NCBI RefSeq assembly: GCF_015482765.1
Contig: NZ_JADMLB010000024.1
Coordinates: 1 to 64,000, forward strand
Length of the DNA stretch: 64,000 bases
Source of the DNA: Halodesulfovibrio sp.
GTDB taxonomy: Bacteria > Desulfobacterota > Desulfovibrionia > Desulfovibrionales > Desulfovibrionaceae
Direction: 5' to 3'
Part shown: piece by piece, positions 45,380 to 54,290 of the stretch
Layout: each line of letters opens with the position of its first letter
Numbering within the stretch: the first letter of the stretch is position 1
Notes under the pieces: generated by a model
What the model was told of the DNA's origin: nothing
The model's input: the letters and a program-made list of their open reading frames with translations, nothing else
The model's database searches: none
Program-made: the position numbers and the translations under genes

Positions 45380-45868
45380 ATGAAGATAATGAAAATGTTG
45401 GAGTCTGTAGCCACTGCGGCTGCATTTGCAGAAGCAGGGGAACAGGACACAGCTCTCGAGATCATGCAGGCACATGAGAAACAGAAGAAGATCATTGTTG
45501 CCTATGATGGCGAGCCGGCAGAACGGCAGGTTATTCGGGCTGCATTGCCCGTAGCAATACGTTTGCATTGCGAACTGCTGTTTACCTGCGTGCTTGGCAG
45601 AGCACGCTCAGAAAAGCTGGGCAAGCGATTTCTTGAGGTATCAAACCGTTCTTTTAAACAAATTTTCAGCGAGGAGGTGGCAAAACTACCAGGTGTTCAG
45701 CAGTCAATTAATGCTAGGCAAATTGTTGTGTTTGAGGGCTTTAATGAGGCAGTACGAAGAATTTGTAATGAAACACGAGAGGTAGAGTTTGTGCTTCTCC
45801 GGTGTGAAGAGTGCAAGCCGGCTCAATTACACATAGATGTGCCGTATTTTTTTATGACGACTACTTAG
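45380..45868 (+). CDS. Universal stress protein-like protein with a short N-terminal module
   Basis: The 162-residue protein has a UspA-like fold (KKIIVAYDGEPAERQVIRAA at about 36-55). The usual ATP-binding GxxG loop at the C-terminus is missing. The first 30 residues, MKIMKMLESVATAAAFAEAG and following, form a separate module that recurs in the next small gene. It is first in the sigma54-driven operon. GGGA lies six bases before the ATG. A regulatory or stress role is inferred from the family. Confidence 0.75.
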   Translation: MKIMKMLESVATAAAFAEAGEQDTALEIMQAHEKQKKIIVAYDGEPAERQVIRAALPVAIRLHCELLFTCVLGRARSEKLGKRFLEVSNRSFKQIFSEEVAKLPGVQQSINARQIVVFEGFNEAVRRICNETREVEFVLLRCEECKPAQLHIDVPYFFMTTT

Positions 45869-45921
45869 CATGGGGAGATGCTGAGTAACGCAGAGAACTG
45901 CGCTTGAAAAAGGAGGGCGTT

Positions 45922-46083
45922 GTGAATCTGTTTAAGACGTTAGAAAGGCTCTTTGTAGCAGTCGTGTATGCCGAGAGTGGCGATAGTGAGATGGCTAGTC
46001 GCATCGTCAACGGGCAGGAGGAAAAGCGGGCAACCGAACGGGCTTCTAAAAAAGCTCAAAAAAGACCTCAGCTACGAGTGTAA
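45922..46083 (+). CDS. 53-residue protein, paralogue of the preceding N-terminal module
   Basis: The GTG start lies five bases after AAAGGAGG. The product begins MNLFKTLERLFVAVVYAESG and ends with a very basic tail (ASKKAQKRPQLRV). It matches the first 30 residues of the preceding USP-like protein: M-x-x-x-K-x-LE, then A-x-x-(F/Y)AE-x-G, then A-x-x-I. The shared module suggests a common interaction partner. It lies in the same operon, 53 bases after the USP gene and 31 bases before the next. Confidence 0.7.
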   Translation: MNLFKTLERLFVAVVYAESGDSEMASRIVNGQEEKRATERASKKAQKRPQLRV

Positions 46084-46114
46084 GGTTCTACAGCAGGAAG
46101 AAGAAGGAGTAAAA

Positions 46115-46426
46115 ATGAAAACCGCTCAGGATAAAAAGAAAAAGGCAAAATTACACGCCCTTCTGTTCGGCGCAGCAAGCATCAGCTTGTACGCGGCAGT
46201 ATTTAAATTCGCAGATCCTATGGTGGAACTGTACGCAAAAGGTGGTGCATACTGCCTGTTGCCTGTTTCAACCGTATTTTTATTTTCCTATGTTCATGGC
46301 AACTTTGCCAGCAACGTCTGGACCGCTTTGGGAATAGAAGCTTCCTCAAGCGCAGGACGTAAGTCTGATAAAGCAGAGAAAACCCAACGTAAGGACACCC
46401 GAAGCCGCGCTACTCTGAAAGCGTAG
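46115..46426 (+). CDS. Small basic membrane protein
   Basis: The 103-residue protein has a lysine-rich N-terminus (KTAQDKKKKAK), two hydrophobic segments (about 14-34 and 43-62) and a charged C-terminus. AAGGAG lies five bases before ATG 46115; the 49 upstream codons overlap the 53-residue gene in another frame and are rejected. It precedes the exporter gene by 27 bases and may be an accessory subunit. No family recognised. Confidence 0.7.
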   Translation: MKTAQDKKKKAKLHALLFGAASISLYAAVFKFADPMVELYAKGGAYCLLPVSTVFLFSYVHGNFASNVWTALGIEASSSAGRKSDKAEKTQRKDTRSRATLKA

Positions 46427-46453
46427 CAGGATAGTGCAGGTAGGAGATATATT

Positions 46454-47521
46454 ATGCATGACGTATTGTTAGATGGTGCTCGTTTTGTTGACCTGTCTTT
46501 GGCGGGTGTTCTTTTTCTCTTTTTTGTCGGCTTTGTCGGTGGATTGGTCAGCGGATTTATCGGTTCCGGCGGTGCCTTTGTTCTCACTCCGGGTATGATG
46601 AGCCTCGGGGTTCCGGGACCTGTGGCCGTTGCCAGTAACATGTGTCACAAGTTCCCTAAGGCTCTTGTTGGTGCACTCAAGCGTTACAAGTATGGTCAGG
46701 TAGATATCAAAATGGGGCTTATTGTCGGTGTTTCTGCTGAAATAGGTGTTCAGATTGGTATTCAGGTACAAAAAATGATTCTGGAGCAGTGGGGACCTGC
46801 GGGTTCAAACCTCTACGTATCCTTCGCCTTTGTGTTCGTTCTGGTTACTGTTGGCAGTTTTGTTATGAAAGACGCCATCAATACCAAACGGAACGGTGGT
46901 GAAGAGAAAGTGACCAACCTTGCGAAAAAGCTTCAGAGCATTGAATTGTGGCCTATGGTTAACTTTAAAGGCAGCAACATTCGCATCTCTTTCTGGTTTA
47001 CAGCACCAGTAGGTCTTGCTGCCGGTTTGCTTGCAGCTACAATTGCTGTTGGCGGTTTCGCTGGTGTTCCGGGAATGATCTACATTATCGGTATGTCCAG
47101 CCTGATGGCTTCAGCAACTGAGCTTGTTGTGGCATTCGTTATGGGGCTTGGCGGTACACTTATTTGGGCTTTTTACGGAATGGTAGATATTCGCCTCACC
47201 CTTATTATTCTTGCCGGTTCACTCTTCGGCGTTCAGCTTGGCGCAATTGGTACAACATACGTAAAAGATTATGTAATCAAATACGTAATGGCGACCATTA
47301 TGCTAATCGTAGCTTTCAGCCGCGGCCTTGCAATGCCAAAATATCTTAAACAATTAGATGCCATTAACTGGGATGCAAGCCTTATTTCCAGTATGAGCAA
47401 AACCAGCTTCGGTCTTATGTGTTTTGCTCTTGGTGTCGGGGCATTCATTATCCTTAAATCAATGGTTATGGGACGCAGGCAGGAACGGAAAATGGAACTG
47501 GCAGCCAATTCCAACGCATAG
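46454..47521 (+). CDS. TauE/SafE-family exporter (possible sulfite or organosulfonate exporter)
   Basis: The 355-residue membrane protein has about eight helices. The first TauE motif is GGLVSGFIGSGGAFVLTPGM, with the GSGG loop at about residue 37, and the repeat half is GLLAATIAVGGFAGVPGM. Members export sulfite, sulfoacetate or other small anions. In a sulfur-metabolising organism, sulfite or a related sulfur anion is a reasonable guess, not shown by sequence. AGGAG lies seven bases upstream. It is the central gene of the sigma54-controlled operon. Confidence 0.85.
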   Translation: MHDVLLDGARFVDLSLAGVLFLFFVGFVGGLVSGFIGSGGAFVLTPGMMSLGVPGPVAVASNMCHKFPKALVGALKRYKYGQVDIKMGLIVGVSAEIGVQIGIQVQKMILEQWGPAGSNLYVSFAFVFVLVTVGSFVMKDAINTKRNGGEEKVTNLAKKLQSIELWPMVNFKGSNIRISFWFTAPVGLAAGLLAATIAVGGFAGVPGMIYIIGMSSLMASATELVVAFVMGLGGTLIWAFYGMVDIRLTLIILAGSLFGVQLGAIGTTYVKDYVIKYVMATIMLIVAFSRGLAMPKYLKQLDAINWDASLISSMSKTSFGLMCFALGVGAFIILKSMVMGRRQERKMELAANSNA

Positions 47522-47556
47522 CAGTAATGAGAACCTAAGCATAAAGGGCGTTACGA

Positions 47557-48411
47557 ATGTATAAAAGAATGCTTGTAGCTTTTGACGGCGCAGAAACTTC
47601 AATGGAAATAGTCCGGCAGGCGGCACGCTTTGCCCGATCTGAAAACTCCATGGTCGATATAGTGACGGTTTGTCCTGAATATCAGGGTGATCTGCGCATT
47701 CAAGGAGATACAAACGTTCTGTACGATATGTACGATAACATTCGTAGCGCTCTTAACACTGCTGTGAAGGAGTGTGAAGCCGATGGCGTTCACGTCCGTG
47801 GCCACTTTTGCATAGGGAATCCAACCGAGGTGCTGATAGAGCACATAGAGAATCTTGAGGCAGATGTGGTTGCGTTGGGAACACATGCGTCACAGTTGCT
47901 TCAGTCAATTGTCATCGGTTCTGTTGCAGATGCTGTGATTCGGCAGACAGACAGCGACTTGCTGGTCGTTACAGGGAATCAGGAACTCTCCCTGGAACGT
48001 GTTTTTGTTGCGTATGACGGCAGTGCGGAAGCAAATGCAGCAGCACAGGAAGCATGTGCTTTAGCAGAACGGTATGGCGCAGTACTGACTGCCGGAATTG
48101 CCTACGAAATGGATATGGAAGCCTTTAGCATTTCTCCGGTTGTGGAGCGCTCTGTTGTTGAAAAAACAGAGATTACAGTCGAAGCAATAAAAGGAATCGC
48201 CGACGCGCATGATCTGCGGGAATTTGATGTGGCTGTGCGATATGGCAATCCTGCCCATCAGGTGCTGGTAGAAGAAGCAAAGCAGAATAAAGCCGGATTG
48301 ATTGTGATTGGTGCAGGTGCTCGCAGCAAGCTTTCTCATCTTCTTGTCGGCGGGGTTGTACATAAATTGGTTTACAGCAGCGATTGTCCAGTACTGATTG
48401 TAAAGGAGTAA
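47557..48411 (+). CDS. Tandem universal stress protein
   Basis: The 284-residue protein has two Usp domains (1-140 and 147-284). Each opens with a VAFDG or VAYDG strand. The second ends with the nucleotide-binding VIGAGARSKLSHLLVGGVVH and VLIVKE. The first ends with LGTHASQLLQSIVIGSVADA and LLVVTG. Tandem Usps of this type often bind ATP and accompany transporters. It follows the TauE gene by 35 bases. Confidence 0.88.
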   Translation: MYKRMLVAFDGAETSMEIVRQAARFARSENSMVDIVTVCPEYQGDLRIQGDTNVLYDMYDNIRSALNTAVKECEADGVHVRGHFCIGNPTEVLIEHIENLEADVVALGTHASQLLQSIVIGSVADAVIRQTDSDLLVVTGNQELSLERVFVAYDGSAEANAAAQEACALAERYGAVLTAGIAYEMDMEAFSISPVVERSVVEKTEITVEAIKGIADAHDLREFDVAVRYGNPAHQVLVEEAKQNKAGLIVIGAGARSKLSHLLVGGVVHKLVYSSDCPVLIVKE

Positions 48412-48415
48412 CCAC

Positions 48416-48760
48416 ATGAATGATGTACAAATGCTGTCAGAGCTTGAAGTCGACACCGAAGTAGAGCGGGCAGAAAATGAGCGATTCCGTACATACACCT
48501 TTGTGGATGTCGAGAAAAACGAACAGCGAAAATTCACCCATATGGTGCTTTCAGAATCCACAATTGTTGCCGGGGGGCTTGCTGTGTTCGCTATAGAAGC
48601 TGAGAAACCTCGGTACTATACTGTTAAATCAGTGGATGATGGAACACGTCGTGTAGAGTTAGTAGCCTGTAAAAATGCGTACGGAAAAATTGCCTTACTC
48701 TTTTTACTATTAGGTTTAAGCTGGTTACTAATAGATTTTATTACAAATAAGATTTTCTAG
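48416..48760 (+). CDS. Small protein with C-terminal membrane anchor
   Basis: The 114-residue protein has an acidic soluble N-terminal part and one hydrophobic C-terminal helix (about 90-109, GKIALLFLLLGLSWLLIDFI), so it is tail-anchored with the bulk in the cytosol. It starts four bases after the tandem Usp gene. Last gene of the operon. Family not recognised. Confidence 0.7.
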   Translation: MNDVQMLSELEVDTEVERAENERFRTYTFVDVEKNEQRKFTHMVLSESTIVAGGLAVFAIEAEKPRYYTVKSVDDGTRRVELVACKNAYGKIALLFLLLGLSWLLIDFITNKIF

Positions 48761-48948
48761 AAAAAGACTATAGGTTTACTCAAATTTTTAGTGATTTAAA
48801 AAAACAGTAAGTTACCTGATGGTTGCAGAATATGTGATGTCTTTTTCATAAACATCGTTAACTGGATATTGAATAACTACAAACGTGGTTACTAGATATA
48901 TTGACCCCAGTTCCGTAATGGCTACGTGTATTTCCTCCTGTAGCCTTT

Positions 48949-48979
48949 TGCCCCCTCCTCGGAGTCTGAGGAGGGGGCA
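48949..48979. terminator. Very GC-rich hairpin downstream of the USP/TauE operon
   Basis: TGCCCCCTCCTC (48949-48960) pairs perfectly with GAGGAGGGGGCA (48968-48979) around a seven-base loop. No T run follows on either strand, so it may act as an mRNA 3' end stabiliser or a non-canonical terminator. Apart from this, the 410-base gap 48761-49170 holds no recognised gene. Confidence 0.55.
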
Positions 48980-49170
48980 TCTGGTCTATTGAGGGATGCA
49001 CAAAAGCTAAGCGGACTGATGAGCAAACGGACCATACGAGTTGTCAGGGAGGTACACAGGTCAGTCTGTGTGTTTCATATAAACAACGTATGGCTTCTGC
49101 GTAGCGTCATGAACTATAGCAGAAAAGTGTTTGTCGGCAGTCCAAGGGGATACTTTTGTGTTTGAGGGCA

Positions 49171-50352
49171 TTACATTGCTGCTTCATAAATCCGCATGAC
49201 GTCTTCATCGGAAAGAGAACGAGGGTTAGTTAACACGCACGCATCTTTCTGTGCGTTTTCTGTCATGATCGGAATATCTTCATTCTTTACGTCTTTACCG
49301 TAACGCTTGCCTAATTCTTTAAGCCCGTTCGGGATTCCGACATCTTTAGAAAGCGCGCGTACAGCCTTCATGAATTTTTTAGCTGCATCACGGGTGCTGT
49401 CTTCTGTTGTATCTTCTCCCATCCAGCTTGCCATTTCTGCAAAACGATCCATTTTTGCGATCATATTTTCTTCTTCAACATATGGAAGAAGGATAGCATT
49501 GCATTCTCCATGCGGGAGATTATAGTAGCCGCCCAACTGATGTGCCATGGCGTGAACATGTCCTACGCTGGCGTTGTTAAATGCCATGCCTGCAAGATAT
49601 TGGGCATAACACATACCTTCACGGGCATGGATATCTTGTCCATTTGCCACAGCTGCACGTAAATGCTTGGCTACAAGTTTAATAGCTTTTTCAGCACAGG
49701 CGTCAGTCAACGGTGTTGAAGCAATGGAAACATATGCTTCAACTGCATGCGTTAAGGCATCCATACCTGTTGCAGCAGTAAGTGCAGGCGGCATTCCCAG
49801 CATCAGCAACGGGTCATCAAGAGCAACGGCGGGTGTTACGTGCCAGTCTATGATGGCCATTTTTACCTTACGTGATGTGTTGGTAATAACACAGCAGCGT
49901 GTCATTTCTGATGCAGTACCTGCAGTAGTATTCACGGCGATAAAAGGTGGCATACCTTTTTCAGATTTATCCAGCCCTTCATAATCGTGAATCGTGCCGC
50001 CGTTTGTGCTTACCAGCCCGATGCCTTTGCCGCAGTCATGAGCACTGCCGCCGCCTAACGTAATGAGACAGTCGCACTGTTCTTTTTGATATACCGCCAA
50101 TCCGTCTGCCACATTTTTGTCTGTGGGGTTCGGAACAGTTTCATCAAAAACAATGCACGGAATGTTATCTGCCTTCAGTAGATCAACAATCTTTTGTGTC
50201 ATACCGATGGCGGTCATTCCTTTGTCGGTAACGAGGAGCGGCTTTGTTCCGCCAAGTGTTTTTAACTTGGCAGGCAGTTCCTTGTGTGCACCGATTCCCA
50301 TAAGAGTAACGCTTGGGATAAAAAATCCATTCACTTGTTCACATATAGGCAT
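49171..50352 (-). CDS. Iron-containing alcohol dehydrogenase
   Basis: The 393-residue group III (Fe-ADH) enzyme is very like the abundant Desulfovibrio ethanol dehydrogenase in its opening (EQVNGFFIPSVTLMGIGAHK). It has the NAD motif GGGSAHDCGKG at about 95 and the metal-ligand region AMAHQLGGYYNLPHGECNA with DALTHAVEAY before it. It interconverts alcohols and aldehydes with NAD(H). ATG 50352 has GGAG six bases upstream; upstream in-frame codons are not supported. It is transcribed alone from a long upstream region. Confidence 0.95.
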   Translation of the reverse strand: MPICEQVNGFFIPSVTLMGIGAHKELPAKLKTLGGTKPLLVTDKGMTAIGMTQKIVDLLKADNIPCIVFDETVPNPTDKNVADGLAVYQKEQCDCLITLGGGSAHDCGKGIGLVSTNGGTIHDYEGLDKSEKGMPPFIAVNTTAGTASEMTRCCVITNTSRKVKMAIIDWHVTPAVALDDPLLMLGMPPALTAATGMDALTHAVEAYVSIASTPLTDACAEKAIKLVAKHLRAAVANGQDIHAREGMCYAQYLAGMAFNNASVGHVHAMAHQLGGYYNLPHGECNAILLPYVEEENMIAKMDRFAEMASWMGEDTTEDSTRDAAKKFMKAVRALSKDVGIPNGLKELGKRYGKDVKNEDIPIMTENAQKDACVLTNPRSLSDEDVMRIYEAAM

Positions 50353-51133
50353 AGCAGTCTCCATAACTAAAGTTAATTTGAACTGACAAAAAGCGGCATG
50401 TGGTAACAGCTGGTAGGTGTTGTTTCCGAAGGGCGTAGAGACATTGTTTCTGTGTAGCAGAGCAACACGGGGACGTTTTTTCAAGCAACGTTTCTTGAAA
50501 AAGCTGGAGTATCTTGTCCGTAGAGGTGTGCTTTGAGCCTACGTGGAGCACGTGCAGCCCCCCCAAGAGTTGATGAGGTCTTCTGCACAGATGACGAATG
50601 AGTTTCTATTGGCCGCATGAGGTAACGGAAAGAGTAGTAGTGGTTGCCCTTAGCACAGGAACAATATCTCTATGCCCGCCGGAAACAACACCCCCTCGTC
50701 GCTGTCACGGTGTTTAGACACGATGTGTCGTGAGCACAGTACTCTTGTGAGTGCTTGCTAGCTATAAAATATGTGTTGCTTTTGAAGTGAGACTATTTTT
50801 TGAAGAGACTCAAAACAGCAACCAGTTGTCAGAGATTCGCTGTTAAAATAGACCAGAACAGTGTGCATTGCTCAGAAGTGCGGCCTGTCTGCAATATTGG
50901 GCAGGCGTTAGATTGGGTTTACTGTTTATGCTTCCAATATCTTGAAAATATAAATAGTTATTGATTGAATACTTAGTCAGAGAATGACATCTGATTCACT
51001 GAAAGCTTTATTTCTATTATCAGGTCACGGTTTATTTTGTTTACGTGACTATGTTGTGTTCTACGGACTCTTTTCATAGAGAATCAGCAAAGTGCTATCC
51101 TTTTTTATTGCCATCTATGTGAAGGTGTTGAGT
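50353..51133. other. Long intergenic region between adh and modA
   Basis: About 780 bases without a believable gene. It holds a nine-base hairpin (TTTTTCAAG 50477-50485, CTTGAAAAA 50494-50502) in the adh leader, the palindrome GACAC-GAT-GTGTC at 50717-50729, and the inverted repeat GTCACG...CGTGAC near 51024-51048 upstream of modA. No ModE box, molybdenum-cofactor riboswitch or sigma54 promoter could be recognised with confidence. Confidence 0.45.
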
Positions 51134-51861
51134 ATGAATGTAGTCCGAATTTTTTTGATGAGTGTTTTTTGTTTGTTTCAACAGTCACGGTCGGCTGGGC
51201 TGACAATGTCGTAATTGCCTCCGGTGCCGGTTATAAAAAAATGGTGAATGCTCTGTCAGCTGCTTACACAAAGCAGACAGGTTCTTCAGTAGATCTCATC
51301 TTCGGGAATATGGCGAGGGTGACAACGCTGGCAAAGCAGGGAGATAAAGTTGGTTTGGTGTTGGGAGATGTGCGATTTTTGAAAAAGGCACAGTTGCCAA
51401 TGGCTACGATGCAGGAGCTAGGACGTGGTAAGCTTGTTTTAGCTTTTTCTAAATTATCTAATGCAAAAGCCGTAGCCGACTTGGACAACAGTAAAACAGA
51501 ACGCATAGCACTCCCTGATGGAAAGAAAGCTATTTATGGAAAGGCAGCACGCGAGTTTTTGTCCTCAAGTGGAAGATTGCCGAATATTCAGCCTAAGCTT
51601 GTAGAAGTATCAACAGTGCCCCAAGTTTTTTCATACATTGCCACAAATGAAGTGGATATGGGGTTCATAAATTTAACCCATGCTCTTAACGTCGCAGATA
51701 AACTGGGTGGATATGTTGTACTGGATGAGTCTTTGTACTCGCCGATTTCCATTGTGGTCGGAGTTCTTAATAATCCAGCCCAGAAAAGCGAACAGCAGGC
51801 TTTTCTGAAATTTTTGAATACGCCTCAGGCACAGGCGATTATTCACAACCACGGGCTGTAA
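51134..51861 (+). CDS. modA: Molybdate/tungstate-type ABC binding protein ModA, apparent frameshift in the signal peptide
   Basis: The mature part (frame from 51169) is a ModA-type receptor: DNVVIASGAGYKKMVNALSA, then VEVSTVPQVFSYIATNEVDM and FLKFLNTPQAQAI near the end. The only good start, ATG 51134 with AAGG eight bases upstream, is in another frame and encodes MNVVRIFLMSVF. One extra T in the T6 run at 51165-51170 would join them into a normal signal peptide ending VGWA-DN. So either the gene is inactivated, is phase variable, or the base call is wrong. Uptake function depends on this. Confidence 0.75.
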
Positions 51862-51866
51862 TCTGC

Positions 51867-52544
51867 ATGGATTTTTTTGCAATTTTATCCGAGCAGCAGA
51901 CAACGGCTCCTTTGTTTCTTACGTTCAAGACGTTAGCGCTTGTGGGAGTGTTGCATCTTGTCAGCGGTGTGCTGCTCGGATTTTATCTGACGAGTAAACG
52001 AAGTATGATGCGCTCCGTTGTCGATTTTATGGTGACGTTGCCGCTCGTGTTTCCCCCCATCGCTACAGGGTTTGTGCTGCTAATGCTTCTTGGGCGGTCA
52101 GGAATAATCGGCACGGCACTTCCAGTAGATATTGTTTTCAGCTTCAGCGGGGTCGTCATAGCTTCATTTGTTGCGGGCTTGCCGCTTATGGTAAAATCTG
52201 TTGAAACAGCCTTGCGGGGCAATGTTCGTCGATTGGCTGAACTTGCTCATGTGTTGGGAAAAAGTGATTGGGAAACCTTCTGGCTTGTTTTACTTCCCAA
52301 TATTCGCCGAAGCATTGCCACTGGTTGGTTTCTCGCTTTGGGGAGAGGATTGGGGGAAGTGGGTATTACCTTGATGCTTGGCGGTAATATTATTGGTAAA
52401 ACAAATACACTTTCCCTTGAGATTTACAATGCTGTGTTTAGCGGTGAGTTTGACAGAGCCGTTGTTCTGGCAACTATTTTGGCGGTGTTTTCATGTATGA
52501 TCTTTATTGCATTGAAAAAGCTCTCTGCACCAAATTTATTATAA
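51867..52544 (+). CDS. modB: Molybdate-type ABC transporter permease ModB
   Basis: The 225-residue permease has five to six helices and the characteristic LPLVFPPIATGFVLLMLLGR segment near residue 53. The EAA-type loop is RRLAELAHVLGKSDWETFWL in pieces AELAHVLGKSDW. It starts five bases after modA. The usual third gene, the ATPase modC, is not present: the next gene is a nuclease-like protein. The ATPase must be encoded elsewhere or the system is incomplete. Confidence 0.88.
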   Translation: MDFFAILSEQQTTAPLFLTFKTLALVGVLHLVSGVLLGFYLTSKRSMMRSVVDFMVTLPLVFPPIATGFVLLMLLGRSGIIGTALPVDIVFSFSGVVIASFVAGLPLMVKSVETALRGNVRRLAELAHVLGKSDWETFWLVLLPNIRRSIATGWFLALGRGLGEVGITLMLGGNIIGKTNTLSLEIYNAVFSGEFDRAVVLATILAVFSCMIFIALKKLSAPNLL

Positions 52545-52563
52545 GCCTATTTGTTCAGTAATC

Positions 52564-54126
52564 ATGATTACAAATACTTTTCTTCATATTAAAGGTATCA
52601 GCAAACGTCAGGAGCAGGCTCTCTGGGCACAGGGAGTTACTGACTGGACGCGGGATACAGATGATAAGCGTTTAGCTCGGTATACGGCGTTGGACGATTC
52701 TCGTGCGGCATTTACCAACGGTGATGCAGAATTTTTTGCCAAAGCGTTGCCAAAGGTAGAGCATTATCGGATTGCTTTGGCGTTTCCAAAAGATGTTCTC
52801 TTTGTGCGAGTAGAGACGACGGGTTCGAGTCTTTATTATGATTCAATTACTATGATCGGATGGTCTCTTGGCGCAGAGTACCACGTCTTTGTTGAAGGTG
52901 AAGATCCATCAGAGTTTTGCGATGCGGTATTTCGCGCCAAAGCCATAGTTACTTTTAACGGCACGTTGCATGATTGTAAGTTTATCCACAAACGGTTTCC
53001 GGACTTGCTGTTGCCCTCGGTGCATCTTGATCTGCGGTATTGCGCAAAACGAGTAGGTTTTTCTGGAGGACGTCAGGCGATAGAGCAGGCGGTAGGGCTT
53101 GTGCGTTTGCGCGCATCAGAATCTCCTGCGGTACTGTGGCATAGATATCGTCGTGGCGATAAGGCTGCGTTGCGGCGGATGATTACGGGAAATCATGCAG
53201 ATATTGAGGCGCAAAAAGTGTTGTTGGATGCATGTGTGGGCAGGATGTATTCGAAGTTTGCTGTGCCGGAGGCAGTACGTTCTTCAGTGCGTTTTTCTAA
53301 TTTGGCAAGCGTGATTCGTTGGGCTGAAAAGGGAAGACAGTATGCCGGAGGTATTCATATATCATCATATGCAGGGGCTGCGGTACCGTCTGTAACCTTT
53401 AAGACCTTGAATAAAGAATGCGCGCTTGATGAAGCCTGCGTAGTCGGCATTGATCTTGTGGCATCTGAAAAACGAAGTTCCGGCTACTGTGTCCTTCGGG
53501 GTAATGTTGCGCAGACGCAGAGATTAAAAACAGATGAAGAAATGATCGATGCTGCGCTTTCTGCGGGAGCAACTCTTGTTTCAATCGATTCGCCTCTTGG
53601 AATCCCTCATGGCAGGACATCGTTTTGGGATGATGACCCAATGCGTGAACAGTTCGGCATTACCCGTGAATGTGAGCGTTTATTGAAACAGCGTGGTATA
53701 TCTGTCTATCCCTGTCTTATTCCGAGTATGCAAAAGCTGACACAGCGTGGAATCACGTTAGCTGAGAAGTTTAAAGCATGCGGAGTAGAGGTTATTGAAG
53801 GGTATCCGGGGGGAACACAGGATGTGCTTTCTATTCCTCGTAAACAGGCGGGGCTTGGCGATCTTATCGAAGGACTTAAAGAGTTTGGTTTGACAGGTGA
53901 TTTTGAATATCGTGAATTTCAGCAACCCGGCGAAGGATACAAGAAGAATGTATCATCTACCGGTAAAAAATTAGACTCTGCACAACTTCCAAAAATTACT
54001 CATGACGAATTAGACGCTGTTACCTCTGCATTGGTGGGACTTTTTTACCTGTGTGGAAAGTATGAGGCGTTAGGAAATACAGAAGAAGGGCTACTTATTT
54101 TACCAAGCGTCGAGGGCGGCTTTTAG
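52564..54126 (+). CDS. Fusion of a YprB-type RNase H-like domain and a DUF429 domain
   Basis: The 520-residue protein has two parts. The first, 1-240, begins TFLHIKGISKRQEQALW as in YprB-like exonucleases and continues RVETTGSSLYYDSITMIGW, VTFNGTLHDCKF and NHADIEAQ. The acidic residue that normally precedes the ETTG by two is R here, so one catalytic acid is lost. The second, about 290-510, is DUF429, an RNase H-fold predicted nuclease: VGIDLVASEKRSSGY, SIDSPLGIP and HDELDAVTSALVG with its acids in place. Function unknown. It follows modB by 19 bases. Confidence 0.75.
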   Translation: MITNTFLHIKGISKRQEQALWAQGVTDWTRDTDDKRLARYTALDDSRAAFTNGDAEFFAKALPKVEHYRIALAFPKDVLFVRVETTGSSLYYDSITMIGWSLGAEYHVFVEGEDPSEFCDAVFRAKAIVTFNGTLHDCKFIHKRFPDLLLPSVHLDLRYCAKRVGFSGGRQAIEQAVGLVRLRASESPAVLWHRYRRGDKAALRRMITGNHADIEAQKVLLDACVGRMYSKFAVPEAVRSSVRFSNLASVIRWAEKGRQYAGGIHISSYAGAAVPSVTFKTLNKECALDEACVVGIDLVASEKRSSGYCVLRGNVAQTQRLKTDEEMIDAALSAGATLVSIDSPLGIPHGRTSFWDDDPMREQFGITRECERLLKQRGISVYPCLIPSMQKLTQRGITLAEKFKACGVEVIEGYPGGTQDVLSIPRKQAGLGDLIEGLKEFGLTGDFEYREFQQPGEGYKKNVSSTGKKLDSAQLPKITHDELDAVTSALVGLFYLCGKYEALGNTEEGLLILPSVEGGF

Positions 54127-54232
54127 GTTTACACAAAGAAGCGGCTTGCTATGAGACTGTTATAGCTAAGGATAACGTCAAGTCTGTTGCATTGGCGCGG
54201 CTTGTGTAGTTTGAAAGTCGTCCTCATGAAAG

Positions 54233-54261
54233 GCTCCATCGATACTCGGTGGAGCTTTTTT
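54233..54261 (+). terminator. Terminator after the modAB-nuclease unit
   Basis: GCTCCATCG (54233-54241) pairs with CGGTGGAGC (54247-54255) with one G-U, followed by six T. Confidence 0.8.
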
Positions 54262-54290
54262 GTTGCTTGCTGAAAAGTACAGAGAAATAT

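Noticed and set aside
45097-45495. 133-codon N-terminal extension of the Lon-REC frame
   Set aside because: It runs through the palindromes and the divergent sigma54 promoter and is low-complexity, cysteine-rich sequence unlike Lon.
50481-50580. Sigma54 promoter for the iron ADH gene
   Set aside because: The best GG-N10-GC candidate has a poor -24 box. Related ADH genes may be sigma54-controlled, but the sequence here does not show it clearly.
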